Made by a program: the position numbers and the translations under genes. A DNA stretch of 64,000 nt, taken from NCBI RefSeq assembly GCF_032854445.1, contig NC_088300.1:20377608-20441607 (forward strand), written 5' to 3'. The notes under the pieces were generated by a model. It was given only the letters and a program-made list of their open reading frames with translations. It did no database searches and was not told the DNA's origin. Within the stretch, counting starts at the first letter, position 1, and each line of letters opens with the position of its first letter. Source of the DNA: Liolophura sinensis. Its lineage: Eukaryota > Mollusca > Polyplacophora > Chitonida > Chitonidae. Below, one piece after another: positions 32,523-45,589 of the stretch.

Positions 32523-35500
32523 ATGGCCGAGGAACAGAGACTGGACGACCGAGTAGATAAGAGGAAATGTGATGATTTTACATCGCTGTACAGCCTAGAG
32601 CCCACAGTAACCAGCGGAGGTCCTGTATCTCAGAGGGGAATGCCAGATCCGAGCGGTAAGTTCTTGTCTTCACACTCTACCTGGAATCTGCTCCTCAGCC
32701 TGCAGAGTTTTCAAAGGAAATGAGAAAATTCTCCACTCGGCGCCCACTTACCAGACCGCCGAAACCCGATCCAAATGCCAAATCATATTTTACCTCGATA
32801 ATTGATCTAATTTTTCAACGGTTATGTAGTGGAGACGAAATATCCCGAATCGCTCCTGTTAACTCTAATCAAATACCTATAATTTACTTTTCGCCGACTA
32901 ATTCCATTTCGAAGCTTTCTCCATGACATGCGCCAAAAGAGATCTGCGACGCGAATTCCAGCGGCCAAAAGGACGGTAAAAACCTTTTGCAGTAACGAGC
33001 CCAAGCCAAACGTAGTTATGCAACGTGCAATATCCCAGAAAATATCAGCCATAATGGCATTTTCTTGTTACGTTCTTTACCTATGTAACGGCGGAAAGGC
33101 AGCTTTTCCATTGAATGCTGTGGCGATTGGCGTCCAGTAGAAAATCGTATCAGACCAGTAATTAATTTTATTAAATGCTCGCCGGTAAGAATTCTAGGTC
33201 GAACTAACGAAGCAATGTTCGCCAGCTTTCATCTCCTTACGTTTTGCCAATCCTGTGTAAGACTCCAAACGAAGTTGACTCACTTTACGTCCCGGGATTT
33301 CTTTAAAATTTGCCCGTTTGGTTTTTACTTGTTCTGTGGCGTTAAGCCAGCTGAACGTCGCACTGAGGGGATCTCGGCCGACTTACATAGAGCGCATTGG
33401 GAATGTGTACACTTACCGTGCTTCTGTATTCTTCGATGTCCAAATTGTTTTCCTCGAAGCAGTCGGCCATAATGCTACATTATAAAGATATGACGATTTA
33501 CTATGAGGAAACACATTTTCATGGATGTGGGTAAGTACGGCGCTAGATATGCATTTTTTTTTAAACCAAATTTATTCTTTTTATTTCTTATCAAATAGAC
33601 AACAGTTTATTTTTGTTTCTTCGCAAAATCCTAATATTTTAGGAAAATAATCCAACCCATTTCTACATATTGTCAAGCAGGAATTACGAAAAAAGAAACT
33701 ATTGATTCACTGTTTTTTTTTCATCATAATATTTTCATACAAACTGTTTTTATTTCGGCATAAATTCCGATGCAAGAAAGAATTTTTCATCCGTTTTATC
33801 TTCTCCAAAAGGAGATGAGGTCTTTAACTAAGGCATAGAAAACAGATTGGTGTCGGGTGCAGGTCGCGTGTCACACTGAATACCGCACGTGCTCTGTGGC
33901 GAGGTGGTGAGAGAAGGTGTTAAATTCAGACCACCAACATGCGCCCGCTACGGGAAATCGGTGAACGCCAACAGGCCGATGTCAAGCACCCAGAATGTCA
34001 CAAAACTAACGTTCTGTACAAGTTTGATCACTGTTATGCAAGATCATAGCCAAAATATGCTTGTTATCTGTTAAACGCACCAGTTTGTATGACCATCTGT
34101 CCAGGTTGTATCGGGATGGACAAGGTGGGCTGGCGTCAATTAGTGATTACAGTGTTACTGAGGGTATAACAATGTGTAGAAACACTGCACAACTGCTAAG
34201 TAATTTATCACTCATTGTTCTCGGTTAACCTGTTCAATTAAGGCGGATTTAAAAGTTTTTGCTGGGAGACGATTACAAACACAATGTAAACATGATTCAG
34301 GAACAAAAGATTACGGGCAGAAAAATACAGCTATAGCCGACGATAAAAGGTTTCCATTGAAACCGAAACTGTGTATTTAAGTAACGTTTTGTTTCCTACA
34401 GACAGAGCTGATTATAACCGTACGGGCGAATCTCCGGAGATTTACTTTTACTTTATCTTAGAGGTAGATTATAGCCAATCTTTGAGTGATTTACACGGAC
34501 TTGCTATTGACACCAGAGTATATGCAACACAATTCTCCGTCTTATATACAGCAAATGTTTTTATGCTGACAGAAACATCCTACCTTTATAAAGTTTTTCA
34601 TTGGAAGCCGGTTTTTTTTATACATTTCTACAGCTAAAGTCCAATGAATATGTTGACCATATTTCGAGGGATTATTTGTAACACTGATGGAACATGTTAA
34701 CAAGAAGGAAGTTATAATTCTACAAACATCAATTATCCGTATTAACTGTTAGCAAATGAAAACTAGGCATGCTGAGACAATCATGCTCTCCTGGGATAAC
34801 TGACTTGCATAGAACTATTTCGAACTCACGTCATATATCCCGATGTATGTAGGCATATTTAAATCCAAACACTTGTTTTACTAGTGTCTATTAATATTCT
34901 TGCATAATGTCAACATTGAACTATATACAAGTATTTTTATTTTTTAGAACGAATAATTTATGTCCCTCACAGTATGGTTTGAAAAATAAATGTTGTATAA
35001 TCTTGTATATTAGATTTTGGTTTAAAATCAATTTCCATTTTCAGTATTATGTTAACTTTTTCAAACTTATAGCGAAGGGTGTGATACTCATTGACAATTA
35101 ATGCTGAAATGACTTTTTGTTTAAATATTTATTGAAAACAATAAACAAAAACACTGGCAAAATGTTTTCTTCTCTTGCTGATATTTCAATTTTTGGGGAA
35201 TGTGAGAAACATTTAAGTGCACTATGGGTTAACGACTTCATTTATCTATTAATAATATTCAAAACTTGAGATCTGAACCGCGTTAAAATTGAATCCCAGG
35301 CCATGTTAAATCTCAGCAGATAAAGCTATAATATTTATTTAGGGTTTGCTAACAATATTAAATATTAAGAGAAAACGTATAATTCGTTTGAAATAACCAA
35401 AACTAAACAAAATTAGCGAAGTATATACATGTCCACTGAAGCAAATGCAATTACTAGCATCTTTTAATTCATGTAAAGCTTTCTGGAAACAACAAAACGG

Positions 35501-38500
35501 AAATTTTTGATAATTTGCCTGTTTTCTTTGTTTAAGAAGGGGCCTTCAAAAAGATCAAAGCAGAGGGAGTGAATTCATCATCATCAATGGGTGGCGGTAG
35601 CGGCGTGAATTCGGCTAGCGGGCACACCCCGGGCTCTTGCCCCACCCCCGCCCGCCGGAGACACCGGACTACGTTCACCCAGGAGCAGCTACAGGAGCTG
35701 GAGGCCGCCTTTGCTAAGAGTCACTACCCAGACATCTACTGTCGGGAAGAGCTCGCCAGGATCACCAAACTGAACGAAGCCAGAATACAGGTTAGGACTA
35801 GCTATTAAATACCAGCTCGGTTGTCTTCACCATGTCTTTGTTTTGGCCCTACGAAACATATCCTTCTCCAGACCTGTGTGGCATTAACAACTATAAAAAT
35901 TATAGCATTAGATATTTTAACAACCACATGCTCTCAACATTCTTATTCTCAATAATATTTGAAATGTAAAGACATAACATTTTTTTTGTATAAAATAAAA
36001 CACGTGATTACATTGGTATCACTTTTTGAATGAAAACAGGACTTGGAGTAATGTCACAAAAAACATTTTCAAGAAGATATGCTTAAATGCATAAATGCTT
36101 GACATTTCTTAAACAGTGAGACCAGTTCATTTTAGTTTAAAATTTAAAATTTTAAAAGAGCAAAACGGCTGTCCTATTGTAAGGCAAATTCTATCGAAAA
36201 GACTATATAACTTCCTAAAATGATTTTAGTTTGTTAGCGATGTGAGTAAAAAAAATCCAACAGAACGAGGAGATCCCATCATATCCTGTAAGAAAATAAA
36301 TTTTATAAGATATATAACTTAGCTGTGCTGCACTTAATTTTAAACTAGCAAACGTAACACAAAAAGTTGCAAAACAAATGGGGTCACAACCATGCATTTC
36401 CCGCGAAACTTAAACTTTAATCTTACAAAATATATACTGATCCAATATATATATTTGGTGAAAACAGAAGACATGAGTTCATAGCCGGTAGTGGGCGATT
36501 TGAGATTCGTATCTTATTTATATAGTGGTCTACTTCTTTTGAACCAAAAATGCAAAACCTGTACTTTGTGGATTTATGAGTGTTGCAACGAATAGTGTTT
36601 CACAGCTTTCTGATGTTTTTAAATGGTTTAAAAGAACTAAATTAATTAATTTATAGTGTCCCCGTTAAATAGAATTAAAAGTTGTCGTGAAGAGCGAAGA
36701 GTCGTGTGTGTTCATATCGAAAAATGTAAACTGAACGCTGTTAACACAATGCAGAAATAACGACACTAACTGTTATAACTGCAGTCTTCAACTGTTTATT
36801 TAAAGGCAAAGAACACACTAAAATGAAGTATGTACCAGATGAAAGACCATTAAAAACTGTTCAGAAAAATAGTTCGATTTATTTTTTTTTTCGAATTTTT
36901 CCAGCCCAGTGAAATGACTTGAAAATATCTAATTCTGTTGGGATCTGGAGGATCACATGTATATTTTTGGCATGAAATAATTCGATTCAAGGTCCATTCG
37001 GTGAACACGTTCATATTTCTGTATGTTTGTGTTTTTTCATTGATTATATCTAGCAGTCTATGTGTGTCAGCTATCAAAAACCTGATGTGACGTCCCTGTT
37101 ACAAATATGTTCAGGAAGGTCCATCTTAGAATCCAAAATTTCAAATGCAATTAACTAGGACCAAAAAATTCTGAAAAAATAAATCGAACTACTTTCCTAG
37201 ACAGTGTTGGTTGGACTATAATCTGACATGTACTTCATGTTAGTGTTGTCTGCCTATAAGGTGATGTATTTAACAAAGGCTAAATAGTAGAGGTGGGTGG
37301 GGGAGAGGGTGACAGAAGCCATTTAATACTAATATACTATTGACAAATGTTAGGCCATGGAGCTTGAATATAAGAAAAGTATTTTGTGATCCATACACAA
37401 AAGGCTTATCAATGTGAATATTTATGTACCCACTATTTTGGTGGGGATGTGCATGTTGCTTTATTCTTATGGCGGCCCTAGTGATAAATACCACATCAAT
37501 ATTTATTTGGGAAGCGCATCACGGAGTCGCATATTTCAAAATGAAATCTTACAATAGTTTTTGTGGAGAATCAACCCCATACGATAAACACATGTCTGTT
37601 TGAATGTTTTCATGAAAAAGGCGCAGGAAAATGTATAGGTCTTTTTATTGGTGAAGAACACTAACAAAAACATGTACACATGTACAGTTATGTGACACAG
37701 TACGCATTTGTAAGTTTTCGGTGAATGAATATAAATAACGTGCCTGGACTTGAGAAATTTGCGCTTAAGTAAAATTAGACTAGTGCAGAAACACGGCATC
37801 TTGTTAATTGATAAATACTGTAAGAGAATATAAACTCAACATCAATATGACGCAGTTACTGTCGCGTATGTTAAATTGCTCGTATAAGTACACGTTTTGT
37901 CGAAGCCTAGATATCGTTATCTTCAGTACAGTCTGTGAAGCTCTTTTTAAGTTTCACTATGTACGACTGGCATTTAGAAGATTTCATTTGTTGTGTGCCG
38001 ACTATTACTGTTATTGGGTGAGCAAATAGAGCCCTGAGGGATACCAGTCCGGATGACTGGGGACATGTTGGCGTAGCAGATGCCAGTAGCTGCTACAGCC
38101 ACATCAGAGCATTGAATGTCTTGGAAACAACAGAAATTGACTCGGCACTAAGACCTCTTCAAGATTTTAACGTTGCCCATGTTTTTTGTTATTGTGAAGT
38201 GAAAATTTTCTCCGCCACAGCCCGCTAAATGAGCCTGTGTATTGCCGTATGTTCAGTCAAAGTATGGTACTCTCATTTCGCCGTCTGTTACAGCCCTTCT
38301 ACCAAATCCGCCAGCCATTTTCATCATTGACACAGTTCGTATTAGGAACACCGTTCCACATACATGAATCGTATTAACCATTTTTAGGCGTGGAAAATTG
38401 CATTTCCTAAACTACTGTTATCTCATGTATCTGTTATATGTAGCATAGTGTTAAATTGCTACACTATTTACCTGAAAACAAAAAAAAAACATAATAAACA

Positions 38501-41500
38501 GTAGATATTGCCATGACAACAAAGAATTGAGAAAATTATAGAAAGAAGAAGACAAATAAAGGCGACGACAATCTACAGAAACTGGCCACTTTTTAAGTGA
38601 AGTTCGACGAAAAAAGGGAGACGAAAATACCCCCTCCCCGGGGAATAGTAAAATGCAGAAAGTGAATGATTGACAAATTTTAAATTATGCTGTGTATATT
38701 AAAAATCTGTTTAATCTTAATTGTTTCTTGATTTCCGTAATTATGTTTACATCTCATACATGGTCTGGTTTTTATATATAAATATAAAATATTTAGATAA
38801 AACATCTCAAATATTTTCTGATGCTTTCACATATTTAATACATTGAATTTATCCGACGACAAGTAGATATAATAACAAGCCGTGCAGATCTTCCAAACCA
38901 CACTGTATTATCTGAACGACGAATTAATAAAAAATGAAAAGTTGTAACGCGTTCAATATTATTTTATTAACTAGAATAACAAAAGCAGAACCTCAACGAA
39001 ATGAAACAGTACACTATCTACTTTTTATCTGGCCTGTATGTTCTCATTTACATATTCATTAGCCCCTCTTTGCTGATTTACAATATGCTATCACTAGCAA
39101 ATCTTATTTTCGAGGTATATTGGGCGGTGACCGTGAGACTAAAATCATTTTCGTACACACGACCTTCACAATACACGAACATTAATGTTATCATGGTAAG
39201 AATAGGCCGAGGCAATTGCAAAATGTTTAAATGTGTTTGGGGGAATAGGTTGGCAAAGCGGAAAGGTCTAGCGAGTCGACAAGAAACTATTTAGCTAGCA
39301 GACTGCCAAAAGCAGATTTTAAAATTCAATTCCGTGCATTAGTTGCCGAGGTTTAGGCTAGGGGCAACGCTTCTATGCGCTGCTCTTGATTCGGAGCGAC
39401 CAAATTCTGCCAGAACCCTCCTCAGCTCCTCGGTGGCGTTCAAAGGATTTGCTTGTTAGGTCGCTTGTCAATATTCATTTACCGTTTCTTTCTCAAGGGA
39501 CCTCTCTGTGCATTTGCGGCGAATTCATAAAACCCAGAGATCTATCCGTTCCCCGGAGAAAGGTCAGCGAGCAACGTGTCTTCACGTTTGTGTATTCCCA
39601 GCGCGTCGTCCAAGCTCGTAACCTTTTGCTCGCGTACACCGTGCTCGGGGACACAACCCAACAGCTTCTTAAAAGCTGACTACTTCTTGCAAATGGGGAA
39701 TATTCCAAAAACCGGTAAAAGGATGATAACTATTTCAGGAATCTTGAAATCTCCCAACGTTTGGATTAGTCTGGCTGCCTTCCGCCATATTCATAAACGA
39801 GGAAAACGTATTCACATGGGAGAGTTTTCGAAAAAGTTTCTTTCATATTTACGTTCTTAGAAATCATGCATATAAGGATGCGAGAGTGACGGGCCTCCGT
39901 GTTAGAGTTGATAGCATTTTCCTTATTTTCTACACGTGCCAAAGGGTTATCCATGTTTTTTTCCACGCGCTCAATTGACTGAGAGCAGACGACAGTTTTC
40001 ATTGGCGACGAGTTAGCATGACAGGTGCAATAGCCTTGTCGTTATCGGTTTCCACGGAGCTATTTACAAAAGTCGTTAATTGGCTCCAATGAATAGACAC
40101 CCAAATGACCAAGAGTTGGCAATTGAAAAAATAATTCGATTAGAGAGGAATGAACTGGGTGGCGGATTGGCTGGACAGTGTGCCGCCAGAAGAGCTGGCT
40201 GGATCCGTTCAGAGACGGCAGGAGATGGCTCCTGATGAATTCTTAAAATTCAGGAAGTATCCACAAAGAGAAGATGATGCGACGCGCTGAGACGCTCTGA
40301 GTTCACGCAACAGTTCTGAGAAGGAAATTGCAATTCTACGCTCGTCAATGGGTTTAAGATTTCTCGCCTGTTCAAAAATGGTCGGGGAAATAGCGTGGAT
40401 GAGAATAGTTAATCGATTTGTATTGAACTGAGAAGAGTCGATACGTGAACAACTGCCTCTCCTCTCGCCCAGGGATGGTGGGGTTTCTCGAAGGATATTA
40501 ACCAAGTAACACCGATGATGTGGCAGGCGGATACAAGTGCCATGTATCTACGCGCGGCGAAAAAAAAGTTCTATAGCGTGATGGGAAAAAGTTCTTAACA
40601 GGGTAACCTTTAACCGGCAGAAATCCCTCAAGGTACAGACAGAAAATGAATTCCACCAAAGGCCTGCAGCTGGAGGGGACGAATATTTTTTAAAGAACAA
40701 AATGGTTATTGTATTTTTGGTAGAAATGCTGGGATTGCACAAAAAAGTCAAGAAAACGAAGCAAACAAATATGAAGAATTTCACTGAGTCAAATAAATTT
40801 CATTGCAATAAAAACAACCATTACATGTTACAGGAAGTCATATGCAAATCACGTGGTCGTGCCCTTAATCTAATGAGGTCGCCAGCAAACTTCGTTAAGC
40901 GTTCGTGTAACCCTGGGACTCATCTAAGCCGTTGGTAGAATTATGTCAAATTCAGTTAGGTAAAGAGACAAGAAATCGAGTAAAGGTTTAACATTAGCGT
41001 CAATCGGATGAGCCTAAAGCTTTCTATATCTACTATTGTGTGGTCCTTATTCAGTTCTTTATTTTGGTAACAGCGGCATTATATTTGTGTGATTTTATGC
41101 AACCATTAAGTTCAAATACTGATTAAGTCTATAATGAGAACATATAAGAAGACAAGATTGCATGCGAGATATTTTCTCCAAAGCAATATTTCAGCCGTAC
41201 ACGTGGAAGGAAACAGCAATGCAATATAACAGCAGTTGCCTCGGGGATATGACGAAACTGTTGTAAAATAATTTCAATAATATTTCCAATTGTCACCAAA
41301 TAGATTTAAAAAACTGACACGCATGTACAGAATATTTCTGGATCTTTGAAAATTATATACGTTGCGCTGAAATATAAGGTTAATTTAAGCGTATTCTAAA
41401 ACAACTGATCTTTTCCATAAGTAGCTTGAAAATATCAGATACTGTATGTGAACGGAATTTTTCCCGAGAGGTATTATAAAACGGATATACAGTTGATGTA

Positions 41501-42758
41501 GCAATTGTGCATGCTAATATGTTAAATCACCCACAAGACATCTTGCAAACTCAGCAGTATAAATTACAATTAGTTTAAGGGTCAAAAATAAATAAAATAA
41601 ATTAAAAATCTTTTCAATAAAATAAATCCTAATCGAGACAACAAATATGACTGTTATTGCAATTTGTTTACGTTAACACACTTTACACTGATTAACACTT
41701 GCTTCATAGTAACAGTATTGTATTCATTCTATGTCTTTAATAGGTTTGGTTTCCAAAACCGGCGTGCCAAATACCGCAAACAAGAAAAGCAGCTAGCCAA
41801 ATCCTTGTCACCTGTTATACCCACGTGCAATGGTATGATGCGAAATATATATCCAACGGCTTCCCGAGGATACCCTTACCCCACGGGGAATTCCATGAAC
41901 AACGTAATGCCCCGGTACCCACAAATGAACACCGCCTACAACCCAGTGGCTCAGTTCTCGGGGATGAGTTCTATGCCCAGTTCTAACATGTCCAGTATGT
42001 CTGGGATGTCCACAATGCCCAGGCAGATGCAGCAGTTCCAGATGGCCACTGACTATAACCTGGTCGGCTCTCTGCAGGTGAGAATTCATATGTTGACCTT
42101 ATCATATAGGCTTACATAAAACCCAAGGTTTACGCAATAACCAAGTGTTTAATATCTAAATGAAAAGTAAAATTATCAAACTGACGTCAAAATAACACAT
42201 TTTAATTTTTAGAATTTTCACAATTAGTCCATATTTCATTACTTACGTAATTACGTACGTAATTCTACATATAAACGTTATATGTATGCGTGATCGAGGG
42301 TTAACGGTTTATTTAATGTCCACGCAGTTATATTTATTATGACCTCACCTTGATGTACCTTGTGGAATTAGCACCTGAAAGTAGAATTACTTCGGTTGCA
42401 CAATTATGCACATAGTAGACAAACGGTCGTTTGTTCTACCTTGGTATAATTTCGTAAATGTATACGAAATGGTGTAATGTACTCACTTAAAAGTTATTAT
42501 TGTTTCTTCTAAATGGTTATCAAGGATGAAAAAGATTTAGCTGCAAGGTGATTTATTAAAAAAACTCACTGTGGGTTGGTTTTAATTGGAAATAAATTTA
42601 TGGCGGCACTTTTGTATTTTGATCCACATTTTATTTATTTCCTTCACTATTTGTAGGACACCCATGAGGATGACTGGTATAACAAGAGTCTGACGGCTCT
42701 TAGAATGAACAATACACACCCTGGCCTATCAAATTCCGTGCTACAGTACCAAACGTAA
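32523..42758 (+). CDS. Prop1: Paired-like homeobox transcription factor, Prop1/unc-42 class (4 exons; 1-base frame break in exon 3)
   Basis: Coding exons are 32523-32655, 35537-35790, 41744-42077 and 42657-42758, all with GT-AG introns (phases 1, 0, 0). Corrected for one extra base the product would be 273 residues. The homeodomain spans residues 84-143: [20 protein letters not shown] begins it, helix 2 carries [14 protein letters not shown], and helix 3 holds the WF.QNRRAK recognition sequence with Gln at position 50 and Asn at 51. The second intron falls between homeodomain residues 46 and 47, a classic position in paired-like genes. The helix 1/2 sequence and [12 protein letters not shown] are diagnostic of the Prop1 / C. 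elegans UNC-42 / Drosophila CG32532 group. Exon 3 adds a Met/Ser-rich tail, and exon 4 contains a short EDDWY-type motif like the C-terminal DWY of vertebrate Prop1. Expected role: sequence-specific nuclear transcription factor in neural or neuroendocrine cell specification. In exon 3 the frame is broken by one base at 41750-41754 (see findings). Confidence 0.93.
32690..33480 (+). promoter_or_regulatory. Intron 1 proximal island, candidate enhancer
   Basis: The first ~800 bases of the 2.9-kb first intron are repeat-free and less AT-rich than the rest. They contain several homeodomain-type cores (CGATAATTGATCTAAT, CGACTAATTCC) and a CCAAT-like GTTTTGCCAATCC. Open frames here carry no domain. 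Regulatory function is inferred. Confidence 0.3.
33481..35536. other. Remainder of homeobox intron 1
   Basis: AT-rich intronic DNA ending in the acceptor TTTCTTTGTTTAAG at 35536. No nested gene or recognised repeat. Confidence 0.5.
35791..39369. other. First part of homeobox intron 2
   Basis: AT-rich intronic sequence that starts with the donor GTTAGG. I saw no exon, SINE or tandem array. Confidence 0.45.
39370..39900. promoter_or_regulatory. Intron 2 island, candidate enhancer
   Basis: A repeat-free, CpG-containing block stands within the 6-kb second intron. It includes GTTCAAAGGATTT (TCF/LEF-like on the minus strand), GAATTCATAAAACCC, and TTCACGTTTGTG (E-box-like). Overlapping open frames on both strands show no domain. 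Its intronic position in a developmental transcription-factor gene favours a regulatory role. Confidence 0.38.
40130..40500. promoter_or_regulatory. Second intron 2 island
   Basis: A GC-elevated, purine-rich stretch (GGTGGCGGATTGGCTGGACA to GACGCGCTGAGACGC) with a CCAAT-type GATTGG. No coding support. Probably non-coding, possibly regulatory; low confidence. Confidence 0.27.
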
Positions 42759-43410
42759 GGATTTGGGGATGGAAACAGAGATTCGTTGCATGGTAAATTA
42801 CCACGGACCTTTCCAAATGCGTTAAAATTCTAGTGCTGACGTTCGCGAGTAGGTCTATGCCTTGACCGGCTTCCGCTTCGTGCAGGCGGACTGATACTTC
42901 ACGGGACCATCCCGGAATTAGAAAGGTGGAACGTTCAAGACCAACAACGTGAATAGGTGAAATTCTTATAAAAAAAAAAAAACGTCTACCATGTCGTCAC
43001 TATTCACCTGATATTCTGGGGGACCTGTAAGACTATTGTAAACATTGAAGAAAGAACCGTCTGCAACATGGCTTATGCCAGTGTCAAACTTTACAAGACA
43101 AATGTCGAATTTTTAAATGGATGTGGGAAACAGCCAAACTACAAATGGTGTATGTTGTTTGTCGTAATATGTAATACAGTTTTGACTGTATAGATGGGAT
43201 ATTGTCAAAAATATATTATATATATATAATATGTGTCAATCCAGATCTTCCAGTTGTATAAACGGGTGTATGTTTAGTTATTCTGTATTACTGCATAGTG
43301 TCCATAGAGCGACAGTTTCTCTATTTCACACGGAAACCTTATGCAAGAAGTTGCCGACTAAACCTATATATGAAACAGTTTTGGAGTCCAGAAAACTAAA
43401 ATAAATTCTT
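42759..43410 (+). other. 3' untranslated region of the homeobox gene
   Basis: The stop codon TAA is at 42756-42758. The first good polyadenylation hexamer is AATAAA at 43400-43405, giving a 3' region of about 650 bases; further AATAAA hexamers occur near 43611 and 43863, so longer transcripts are possible. CAAACGTAAGG at the stop also looks like a splice donor, but the frame ends there and no downstream exon was recognised. Confidence 0.5.
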
Positions 43411-44295
43411 TCAATGAATAAGTTTTACATGGTGTCGTTAGAGAAATTAGAGAAAACATCGTGTAACAAGAATCACAATTATTATAAATTATTTTATCAA
43501 TAATATCCATGCTGGAGAAGGAATACCCTAAAAGTTTGGTGTTGCCTCATTTAGCACTTCAGTATGCATATGCATGTGTTACTCTGAGAAACAATGTCTT
43601 GCAGTAATAAATAATTAATTTGCTTTTTACATTCCCATTTGCCAAATATGTCTTCCAGAGATTATTTGTTAAGTTTATGGCAATTTCCTATAGAGATGAA
43701 GAAAATGCCCAAATCCCTATATAGCTGCTGACAAGTATGTGCAAAAGTGATCATCAGTAGGTTGTCAAACTATAGCGTGAAATATAAAATATTGTATCAT
43801 TATTTATTAAAATTATTGGACAATCTCTTCTGTTAGCGTGAACCAGTTTACAATGAAATGGAATAAAAGCACGTATAAATCATGCAAGTGGAATTTTGAT
43901 ATTTATGTGAACATGTATTTATGTATTACGTGTTTTTTGAGTTGTTTCTATAAATATTAAGCCTCACATGAAACTACCATTTCGATGTTTTTGTCCTTCA
44001 TTCAATACCATTCAATACCAATGGGGTTATCTTTGGCCGGCTCGGTTCATTGTTTGGTGTATGGTGAATTCCGGACTTTTCACCTGTATACTCATATGTG
44101 TGTAGTTATATTGATGAGTAAAATGTTCTTGATTATACGTGTCCCTTAAACCAGCAAATTTATACAAACCAATACTACGAATTTGACGTAAGGAAAGGTC
44201 CCTACCACCAGAATATCGTGTAAATATATAGAAACCCCGCTCGTAAATTTGCCAAATAAATTACACACAATTCACGTTGAAAGAACACAGTATAA

Positions 44296-44414
44296 TTGGT
44301 TGGTTGGTTGGTGTTTGGGATACTGGCGTGTGTCAGTGCCCCGACGGGACTGGTTTACACCACAACCATATGGGCGTCAACCAAAGTCTGTAAATTTCGG
44401 ATTATTCTGTAAAT
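44296..44414. repeat. Dispersed repeat shared with 9773-9867
   Basis: A GGTT microsatellite leads into GGTGTTTGGGATACTGGCG, then TTTACACCAC, ATGGGCGTCAACC and GATTATTCTGTAAATAAG. It has a ~20-base segment (CAGTGCCCCGACGGGACTGG) not present in the other copy. Family unknown. Confidence 0.65.
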
Positions 44415-45109
44415 AAGAACATAGAATGAGATAATTATGCTATATAGCAAAAAGAAATGTGGCTGAATTTTTGTTCAAATTCTGCACTATAAACAATGAA
44501 TACAATAAATGGTGCAATATTTCGCGACAAAAATCGTCTTATCACTAAACTTAGTACAAATTACTATTCATCTGTACAATCAGAACACAGATACGAAACA
44601 TAGTAAGAAAATATTTTTTATGTGTGCTATTCACATTTCGATATAAATATTATCTAAGTATATATGCATGGTTTATGATTAAAACGAGTATGTTTTACTT
44701 TACAAAATAAACTCTTGTAGGGCCTTTATTGCCTAGAATATAGAAAAACAACACAGCAATGGTTTTGAGAGGCCTTCTTTGTAGCTCCTCTAATCGCCAA
44801 AACATCAAGAGCAACGATCGTTTAACAGATGTACCATTTTATCAATATAAAAATGTGTATCATCGGTCATGAAAATTATTTTTGGCCATTGAGTCAAAAG
44901 CATTGTCTAAGTATTTCACTGACATGCGATGTCATACGTATAAATAAATAAATAAGTAGATAAATGTTACAGTTCACAACGAAATAATTTCGTGCTTAAT
45001 GTTTTTACAGCCATTAAAAAGACAAGACATCAGTTCTTCAAAACATCTAATTGTTCGGGATAAACATTTTAGTATTAGATGCATTAATGCTGAAAGGTAC
45101 GTGGTTATT
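44415..45109. other. Downstream flank, nothing recognised
   Basis: AT-rich with no gene; short AAAT run near 44941. Confidence 0.35.
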
Positions 45110-45490
45110 ATTGTTTAAACAGCCTTCAGGATCGGGGCAATATCGCTAGATGTGTAGCCCACATGTGGTTGTTTGTGATATAGAGCCACTTTGTTACTCT
45201 CCGGAATCACTCAACTCGCAGGCCCTCTATTCAGCTGGGCCGCGCCAACTGTCGACTTGTCAAATTCGATCTGGCCGAACAGGTTTGCTCCTTGACTCGG
45301 CAGCGACAATAATCAACTCTAATTAATTGTTCTTCACATGGAAGGTTTCGGAATCGTCAGATTTCTCCTCCCCAGGGCCTATCTGCTGTCAGCACTGGGG
45401 CTATGTAATGAAGATGTTTCTGACGAGATAAAACACAGGCTGTCCAGAATAACTGTCAGAAAGGCTAATCGCTGGGCTATATAACACACA
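45110..45490. promoter_or_regulatory. Downstream island, candidate enhancer
   Basis: About 380 bases of repeat-free, balanced-composition sequence lie ~2.4 kb downstream of the homeobox gene stop. They include CTCTAATTAATTGTTC (palindromic TAATTA, paired homeodomain type), CAATAATCAACTC, and a CTGCTGTCAGCAC segment. The abrupt return to AT-rich sequence on both sides makes it conspicuous. Function is inferred. Confidence 0.38.
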
Positions 45491-45589
45491 CAATTAGCTT
45501 CATGATGCTTACACACCCCGATGTAAATCTGTTAGCTTGTTTACACATTATAACTTTACGATCGTGTTACATTTGTACTGTAACAATAT

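Noticed and set aside
42750-42760. Splice donor CAAAC|GTAAGG at the homeobox stop codon
   Set aside because: The frame ends in TAA here and no plausible downstream coding exon was found. It could still be used in an alternative transcript.
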